From Cladopsammia gracilis (taxonomy: Eukaryota; Cnidaria; Anthozoa; Scleractinia; Dendrophylliidae), in NCBI GenBank assembly GCA_022457155.1, contig JAJGOT010000203.1, positions 1,131,501-1,195,500 on the forward strand: a stretch of 64,000 nucleotides of DNA, written 5' to 3'. The notes below the pieces were generated by a model. It was not told where the DNA came from. It was given only the letters and a program-made list of their open reading frames with translations, and searched no databases. How positions within the stretch are numbered: the first letter of the stretch is position 1; every line of letters begins with the position of its first letter. Below are positions 52,401 to 61,400 of the stretch, one piece after another. Made by a program: the position numbers and the translations under genes.

Positions 52401-55400
52401 CGAGCAGTGCTAGGGACACTTGCCGTATCGTGCAGAACCCAATAAATTCCTAATTTAAGGCCCTTACCATTGGTAAGAACTGGTGGGTGGTGGTGGGTCA
52501 GGCTCAGTTAGTAAATGGCATGCGCCATTTTGAAATACTGGTCCATACGGTGCTTCAATTTGGCACGTCCCATTTATAAAGTAACAGGCGTGGCTGGCCA
52601 GTTTGGACAAATTGTAAATAGCCTTAGCCTCCCCCCCCCCCCCCCCCTCCCTCCCCCTCCCTCTCCCTCCCTCTCCCTCCCTCTCCCTCCCTCCCCCTTC
52701 TGTTTCTCCCCAACAAAGAAGGAATGGATGCTTCATTGTAATGGGGGCTAAGAGGAAAGACTGTCTTCATGCAGTTTGTCTTTAGGTGTCCCTTATGGTT
52801 AGAATTGTAGATCTATAATTGTAAAAGCAGACAGCCTAGGCAACGCTTGGATTTGAACAGTGACCTCACCTGTGAAATAGTTGGTCTAAAAGCTGCACTC
52901 TTTTCCAGACTTTGGCGTTGTATTTTGAGATCTTTTAACTTTGTCAACAGCCACTGGACTCTGTAGGGATTTGAGGTTAATTGTGTTTTACTCCAGGACT
53001 CTTGTGTTAACATCGATTCCAGATTCTCTGTGTCAGTCTTCAGTCCAGTCCACTTTTCTTCAGCGTCATATCTCACTTTCAACTCTTCTTCGATTCTTAC
53101 AATCTATTGACAGACAAACATTGTATGATCATTATGAATGTGATCGTCGGTTTCCAATCGGCAGAGCAGGAGGCAACTAGGAGCATTTCTTTTTCCCCTT
53201 GGATGGGATGCAAGACCACCTTAACGTTACGTTTTTCAAGGCTGCAGTAACAAATCTCAAACATCACCATTAGCCACCATGCCCGCCTCCTATAATTAAA
53301 GGTTAGGAGGACGTTGAAAAGTGTCCAAATCCTGGTTTTAGTTTTTCCATTTATCGTGCTTATTAGGGCTACTGTTCTTTATAGCCCAATTATAAAAAGT
53401 AAAGGAAAACGAAGTAACTTTTAGTGTTAAAATAACCTGCCTAAACCTGATGAGGTTAGCGACTAAAAATGTTATTACCGCTTCATTGACATGCTGAAGT
53501 TCGATGCTGTTCTTCTCCACAGGGTCCACAGGTCCAACAGGACACAGAAGCAAGGACTGAACCAAGCCAAGTTTAGCCCACAGACTGCCACGGCAGATGG
53601 TATCCCACAGCTTCTCTGTGGTGTCTAAAGGGAAAGGCACAATTCCCAATAAAATGAAACATTATCAATGTACCTAGCGGATCTCAAAGCACAGTGATTG
53701 AAATGAATTGAATCGAATGATTTACGTAAACGAAGAAAACTGATTTTGCAAAGTTATTAGACGATTAACATGTTTGGTACTTCTCTATTTGGGACAAAAA
53801 AATATTCATTTAAGAAGAAAATAACTTGTCCATGTCGTGGAAAGTAGTAAAATAGACTTCTTCTAAAGTGGGAATGCTTGAGAACTGCTCTGGTGTTCCT
53901 TTAGAAAGATGTTCATCTTGAAGTGAGATTAAACTAACGATTGCACTGCAGCAACATAATCTTCCTCTTCGAGTTCCTTTAATCCTAAAATAAAAATCCA
54001 TTAAGGGGTGAGCAGTAATTGGTCTCCTTTCTTTGCTAAAAAAATAAACAACAGTCAACGCATTACCTTCTGATTGAACATTTTGAAGACGAGTTCTTCC
54101 TTCAAGGCACTCTTTGAGAAGATTGAAAATCGAATCAGCTCCTCTCACATTACCAGTGGTCTGTTTGTAACTATCGGCCATATTGCGAACAACACTTGTT
54201 ATGTCGTCTATGGAACCAGTGGCTCCATTTCCAAGTTTAATGGAATCACGGAAACTGTTAACGATATTCATGAGGTTGTGCTGATGGCTTGGAGGAAGGA
54301 TCTCTTTCATTGACAATACAACTTGAATCAACTTGGAGACAAACAACTCTATATCTGATCTCCTGCAAAAAGAAGGAAAAGACAAACATCAGATCAAGCA
54401 AAAAAGAATGCCCAGATTGGCCTGACTACAGCATGTTAGTCTTTGCAATCCTCAAAATGCCTACTTCGGAGCAGGTTTGTTATACTTTGTAGGACAAAAG
54501 TATTGCATGTACCAAACACTCACCTCTCCACTTCATCGTGGTTATCAAGAAAGTCTCCATTGACCCAGACATGTTTTGATAGCGTTTGTATCTGCCGAAT
54601 ATTCTCATGATAGCTCCTGATAGTAAGGGAAGCTAGAGGACTGTGTGTCTCTCCAACATACTTTCTAGATTGTATGCTATCCAGGAGATTTCGGGCTCCT
54701 CCTAAAAGGAACTGAACATTTGATTCCTTCCCGTCAACATCCTAACATGAAATAAAATGTAAAAACAAATTAAAAATAAAACTTTAAAACAAAATGGGTC
54801 ACCACAGGTTTTATATTTTTGTGACCCCTGCCTTTTTTTTTGCCAAATAGTTCGTAGAGAAGATGATTGACAAAATCAGCCATAACTGTTATTAGCTTTT
54901 TGATGAAAACAAAATCTACGAAGCCTTCAAACCAAGTCACTATACTGTGGAACACATGTGGAAGTCTCTCAATTGGTGAGTTTTACTACCACGGTGCCAC
55001 GTAATGCACTATTACATCAATCAGGTAAGAAAACAAAGATTACCTCTTCAGTTGACACACCCTTTACTTGATTGTTCTGCATCCACAAGGTATAGCTTCT
55101 GAACATCAAGTATTTAGAAAGCAGTTCAGATTCCACAGGTTGGAAGATGGAACAAAAGTCTGTATTGAGGTTGTTCCCCTGAAATGATTCAGAATGGAAA
55201 ACGACAATGAGTTCAGAAAAACGTTTTCATAATCATGATATAACAGTTAAATTTTTCTGGCCAGTTGTCTGTAAAGTCAACTGCAGCCTAACGGTGATCA
55301 AATATTTTTTTTCTTTAGCATAAGAACATTCCATATAATATTAGCAAACCAGTGTTTTTAGATCACGTTTGATATCCTAATGTTTATCTCGTGTTTTAAT

Positions 55401-58400
55401 GGCTATCAAGAGTCCGCTTCGGTCCACTTTGTTGGATAATCCTTAAACTGATAAAGAAATGGCTAAAGAAAATTGAGCATACTGTAGGTAATACACCGCG
55501 CAAATGTTGGTAGTGTGCTTGTGTTTCTGGATCTCTTCTAGTTTTGCCCAGCTGATAAGTTGTTAGCGCTTTTAGTTGTTTTTCCACATTTTCTGCCTGC
55601 TGGAAGGTTGTTCTGCAATTTTAAAACAATTAATTAGCTCTTCTGATAGGATGGTCTGACATGTAAAGCCTCTAAATAACTAGAGGAGTATCTGGAAGCT
55701 GGGATAAAGAATATTATTGCGACATGAGAACAAAACTAAACTAAATCCTCCATAAAGGATTGCAACGTTATCACAAGCAAGTGCACAATATGTACATAGG
55801 AAAATATTAATTTAAAAAACGTTTCAACTTTTTTTGAAATGCACAAAAGAATAATGTAATACACAAATGCATTGTGCACCGGTCTTATCCCTAAATGAGT
55901 AACATAATGATGCCATGCAACTAAGAGTCAATTCTAAGTTTTAAATCTGTCAACAAAATTCTATTGTGTGACCATTCAAATAAAAACCTCTTCAGCAGTA
56001 TTTTTGCATGGTACCATTTGTTTTTCAATATTTTGGAATTTTTCTTGAATTTTGATTTTTGGCGCTGTTACATTAAAGGAGACGTAAAGCTAACCGGTAT
56101 GTCATTTGATTTGCCAGTCCTGACATCAGAGTTCCAAGGACTGAATGCTCCTGCCAACAGCACAGCTCGTCAAACAACATCAACAGTACTTGCTCCATTA
56201 TCACCTCACTCATGGTTTTGCTTTTGTCAATTTGCATGTCGAGTTCTGAAGAGTCTTCAGATGGAGGTGTGATATCTTCTGCGCATACTAGACTTTTAGT
56301 AACAGTTTCCTCAAGATTGACAAGGATTGAATCTAAACAACAGAATAAACACAAAAAGTTTCAGAATATTTCAGAAGTCTGGACTCTACCTAAGGGGTAT
56401 TGCGTGATTACTTGTAGTGGAATCCGAGTTCAAATAAAAGGGCATCTTTCTTTATTCAAACACAGTCAACATTTCACGACAACTAAATAAGCTTTCAAAA
56501 GGTAATTATACAGCATTATTAAATATTAGCAGGTGTTTATGTTATAAGCTTACCAAATTGCAGATAGCCACCTTCCTTGAAATCCAGCCGTTTGGCAAGC
56601 ATATCGCCAATAGCTCGTGTTAGCTTATTTTGGACTTCATGTAGTTTCTCTTGAAGTATATTCTTACGGTTTTTGCTGTGGTATCTATCAACCGTTTGAC
56701 AAAGATGCCGCAAATTTTCCTAGGTAGTTGAAAAAATGTTACTTTATTGACAAAATATTACATGAAGATACCTTTTTATCTCAACGAAATCAAGCAGCAA
56801 ATGTACGACACTTTTTAAATGTGGTGGATGTGCAAGCAGTATTTTAGTATTTCTCGACCACCTTTGCCTTTTAAAAGAACAGTCGAGAAAAGAGTTTGCT
56901 GTTACATAGACAAGGATGGGGACACACTGTGACAGCACTGTCTTGTACAATGACGACACAATGTCCAGAATTAAACTGTGAACATCTAGGCGCCCTGAGG
57001 CAGCCAACACGACCAGACCTCAAGATTATTTTTGTAGCATTAGGGAACTAGTAGTATTGCTACTTCCTCAAGATGAGATGCTAGTCCGCTGCAGGGTTGT
57101 CCCCAACGCTTCATCAGTACTCATTTATACACCTGGTAGGAGAGAGTTAATGTAAAGCAAAGTTTCTTGTCTCAAACCATCAAACTTCAGATCGCAACTT
57201 CAATGCCCTCACCACTAGACGAGCATACCTCCACTGTAACACCAAAGCTCCCACCTAACACAATATATATATTTATCATACATACATATTCTCTTACCCA
57301 GATGTGGTAGGACTGTTTTGATCTAAATGGGGGAGGATGCCCATAAGCAGCTAGAATCTTCATGTGCACTTCAGCCAAACTGGTGTCTGCTCCCAAAATA
57401 CTACTCAAGTGATTTATCACTGAGACAAGTTCGCTCGGTAATTGTCTACATAAACACAACAAAATATTTACGAGGAGAAGCTCAGAATTGTCAACAGGAA
57501 AGCAAACATTGTTTCATCAATAATTATTTATTTTATTCCTAAATTAAAAACAACAAAAGTCTTGAAAACTTCATCAAACGTAGCGAAATGAAAAGGGATT
57601 ATGATAACAAGCCTTAAAGCCTGTGAAAAACCTATTGTACAGCGACTGAGTATTTATTCTCTTTGCGTGGGATCCTAGTCTATCACAAGTTATTTTCCAG
57701 TATGTGTTCCAAGTTGCCCTCGAAAGTCGCGGAAAGAAAATACCAGTTTCTTATAAATGTCTTGGCCAGATATACAACATGACGCGAACATAGACAGTCT
57801 TAAAAATAAACGTGAAAGTCTACCCAAGATAAATTTAAGATCAACTTGTGGTTCATACCTGTGATCAAGTATTCCAAATGCTATCGGTACAGTACTCAGT
57901 GTATGTTGCACAACCCAGCTCCAGTGAAGAGAAAGAGCAGCGATGGAGAATTTCTGCCTCGTCTGCCTCTCACAGATTTTCCACAACCTGTCTCTCCACA
58001 CAAGGCCATCAACCACCTATTGAAAATAACAGTAAGATTATGATCAACGGTTCCTACGAGCCAACTCGTGAAAATGAAAATGAAACAGCCTTTGCCCCCT
58101 CCCCCCCCCCCCTGTTCTGGACGATTTGCTCAACCGACTACCCACCCTCTGCATCGAACTTCCCACCCTCCCTCAAACACCGTCCTCATGGCTAAGGCAG
58201 GTGACCATTACAGATCGCGGGCTCAATGTTTATTTCTGTCTATCATTGTTAGTTTTCTAGGCGAAGCCCTACGTATTTCCGTTGTTACGTATACATGTCA
58301 ACTATATATAAAAAGCCAATGTAAATTTTACCTCATTGTACCTGAAGAAGGCTGGTTTGGCCAGCCGAAATATAGTACACCTGTAAAAATTTTACCTACG

Positions 58401-61400
58401 TTGTATCGGTCTTTGCTTTTATACTATATTTTCAATGTTTACAGCTGATCGACCGAGTAAAACATTCGAATATTTTCCCGTATGCTACAACTCGTTCAAC
58501 GCTCGACGTATTCATGAGTTTATTATGCTATTTTTACACAAAATAAAAGAAAGGATTTTAATTGACAGGGATAGCACAATACCCTCGGACAACTAATACA
58601 GACCCACACTCCAATACTTGATACAATTTCAGCTTGAACCCCGTCGGGTAATCTCCACCTCCAAAATCATGCGGGACATCGTCCCTGGGAGAGTTTTAAC
58701 TATACGAGCTGTTTATAAACACCAACGACAATATTTAACAATTAGATTATGAGCTCGAGATTTCTGTCACGTGATACTTGATTCGGGTTCGCCCTCATAG
58801 AAATCAAGAGCAAATAATGTAACTGTTTTAGTATAAATCTACTAGACCTTCAAAACTTAACAACAAATACTCTTCACAGACACTTCAAAAACACGAAGGA
58901 GCAGCCGCCATTAGGCTACTCACTCTACTCACTTTCTACAACAGAATAGATAGTGAGTAGCGTAGCCAATAAGAGAACAGCATTCGTGATAGAACGCTAG
59001 TACATTTATACTAAATAGAACTATTTTATCATCGATTTTACCATCCAGTGTTGCTTGCCACTAAATGCGTCCACTTGACGAATCCTGTTTTCCACAAATG
59101 ATGACAAGAGTTTGAAAAAGGGCAAAAGGTGTACCACGACTGGATGCGGTAACGATTCTAACTGCACCTGACCTGCAAAAAATACATAAATTGCAGCACT
59201 TCAGATACAGAACCATGAATACTATTAACAAACAGACATGTTTGTTAACCAAAACTAACAAATCCTAAAAAAAAAGATAAGGTAATCGTATATGGAGGTG
59301 TTAAATTATGTATTAATACATCAGTGTGGATAAAAAACACATACAGATGTAAGCAAAAAACTGTCATCAGTCATTATACAATTTTCTACCCTTACCAGAA
59401 TGAAAAGCACGAGAGAGCTGCATCAAGTTTCTGGTGGATGAACTTGTGGGACAAAGGCTATTATCGTTAATGTAACAACGCCTGCTTTCACTTTCCAACA
59501 AAAACATCCTATTTTGTGAGCAATAAAAAAATGTGGTCAATTAAAAATTCAGATTTCTCGCTGAATATGTAAAATGGGTAATCTCTCGTTTTAGAGTAAA
59601 CACTACGCTCAAATGCACATGCGGCATTGGCTTGAAGAAAATGTCTACCGCCAAACTTAGTAACCCAACGACGCGGCATTTATCTTAAGTGTTTGTACCA
59701 TTGCTACTCCTCCCTGGATGGGACGCTACTATAGTCCATCAAGGACCTACCGGCAGGATTTTTCAAAGGTTTACCTGACCTGTTGCTGTTATTCGTTTAT
59801 ACACAGAGGTAGACAGTTGGGATTGAGTATCGTGACTTGGAACACAAAATAAATGCTCGAACCAGGGTATCATCAACTGATCTTCAGACCTCACTTCTGG
59901 GAACTATAGCAGCTACAACATTGTGACTAAACGTCAGGCGTACAGGAGTTATGTTAGGCGTACAGGAGTACAATAGAGTCCAAATGACTACGATATGTAA
60001 CGTGGGTGAGCTGAAAACTCAATAATGTGGTTATTTTGGACAAAAGAGTCCAAATGTCTACCATGTGTAATATGGATGAGTTGAAAGCTCAACAATTTGA
60101 CTATTTTTTTCAACATCATCAAAAACATCTGAACAAATAAAACCTAACAAACCTGGGCACATCATCTACGTCATTGTAAAGTCACAAATATCGCCTTTAT
60201 GTGGTCTTTTTAATATTTACCTGTTTGCTATGCCTGATATGTTATCCAGCAGTGAGGCATTTACTGAAAATTGTTTGAGGTGACTGGAAAGATCTGTATT
60301 TAGTCTTAAGTCAAAAGGCACATGATCAAGCATCAGAGAATCTACAGAAAAAAACCAACCAACGTTAAATTCACTGAATTGATTCAAAGCAAGTTGCAGC
60401 ATAGGCTTAAAACACCCAAAAAGAAAAAAAATAAAATAAAATAGTATAATTAGTTTGGTATTAAACATACACGTTATGCAATATTTCCCTTCTCTTTTTC
60501 TGCTGCAATTTAATCAAGCATTTTTCAAGGAGTTTCTTAATGACAATTTATTTAGTTGAAGTTCATGGCAACCAAGAGGCTTCTGATATCCTTGTATTAT
60601 TACTCTTAGCAAAGCAAGTAATATAGCAGTTAGATCAGAGAATAATACATAATCCATTGTTCTTCACTAGTACTAACCAAATCGTGTGCATCTAAGATCT
60701 TTGAACTCATTTCTGAGATCCTTCATAAGCTCGGAGTTGAAGATCGAGCCAAAACTTTGTACAAAAGATCTCAAAGTCAAAGTGGCATCTTGACACTGGT
60801 GAGATGCGTTGGTGAGGGAAGCATCCATCACTGACTGGAGATAGTCAAGCCTCAACCTCCAATCATAAGCTGATGATCGCTCAAGAAACAACAACATGGC
60901 AAACTCCAGTTGCAATGCAGACGTGTTATTCTTGAGAATATGTAGCAAATGCAAGGACTGTAGGATGATCGTTGACACGACAGAGTTTCCATGATAAGCT
61001 TGAGCGGAGGGAAAATACTCTGGAATAGCATCAGCATGCAATGCTCTTTCCAAATGTGCCATTGTATCGATGTGCTTAGTGATGAGGTCCTCTACAACCT
61101 TGAACAAAAAACAAAAACGAAAAAAAGAGATATTCTTAGCACGAAATTTCAAATCGTTTTCTCCTAAGAGAGATCCTAATCAAAATTTAAATACTATGAA
61201 TGAAAACAACAACACAGTACGAAAGTTAGTCGAAGAGCATTCATTTGAATGGTCACTCTGTAGGATTTCATCTGTAGGTTTAAACGTTAGAACTACATTA
61301 TACAACTCCAGCCTTGACTCTCGAAAATTCAAGAAATTCCATAGTTCATTTTGTAAAATATCGACAAACAAATGTACCATGCAAAAGTACTACCAAAGAG

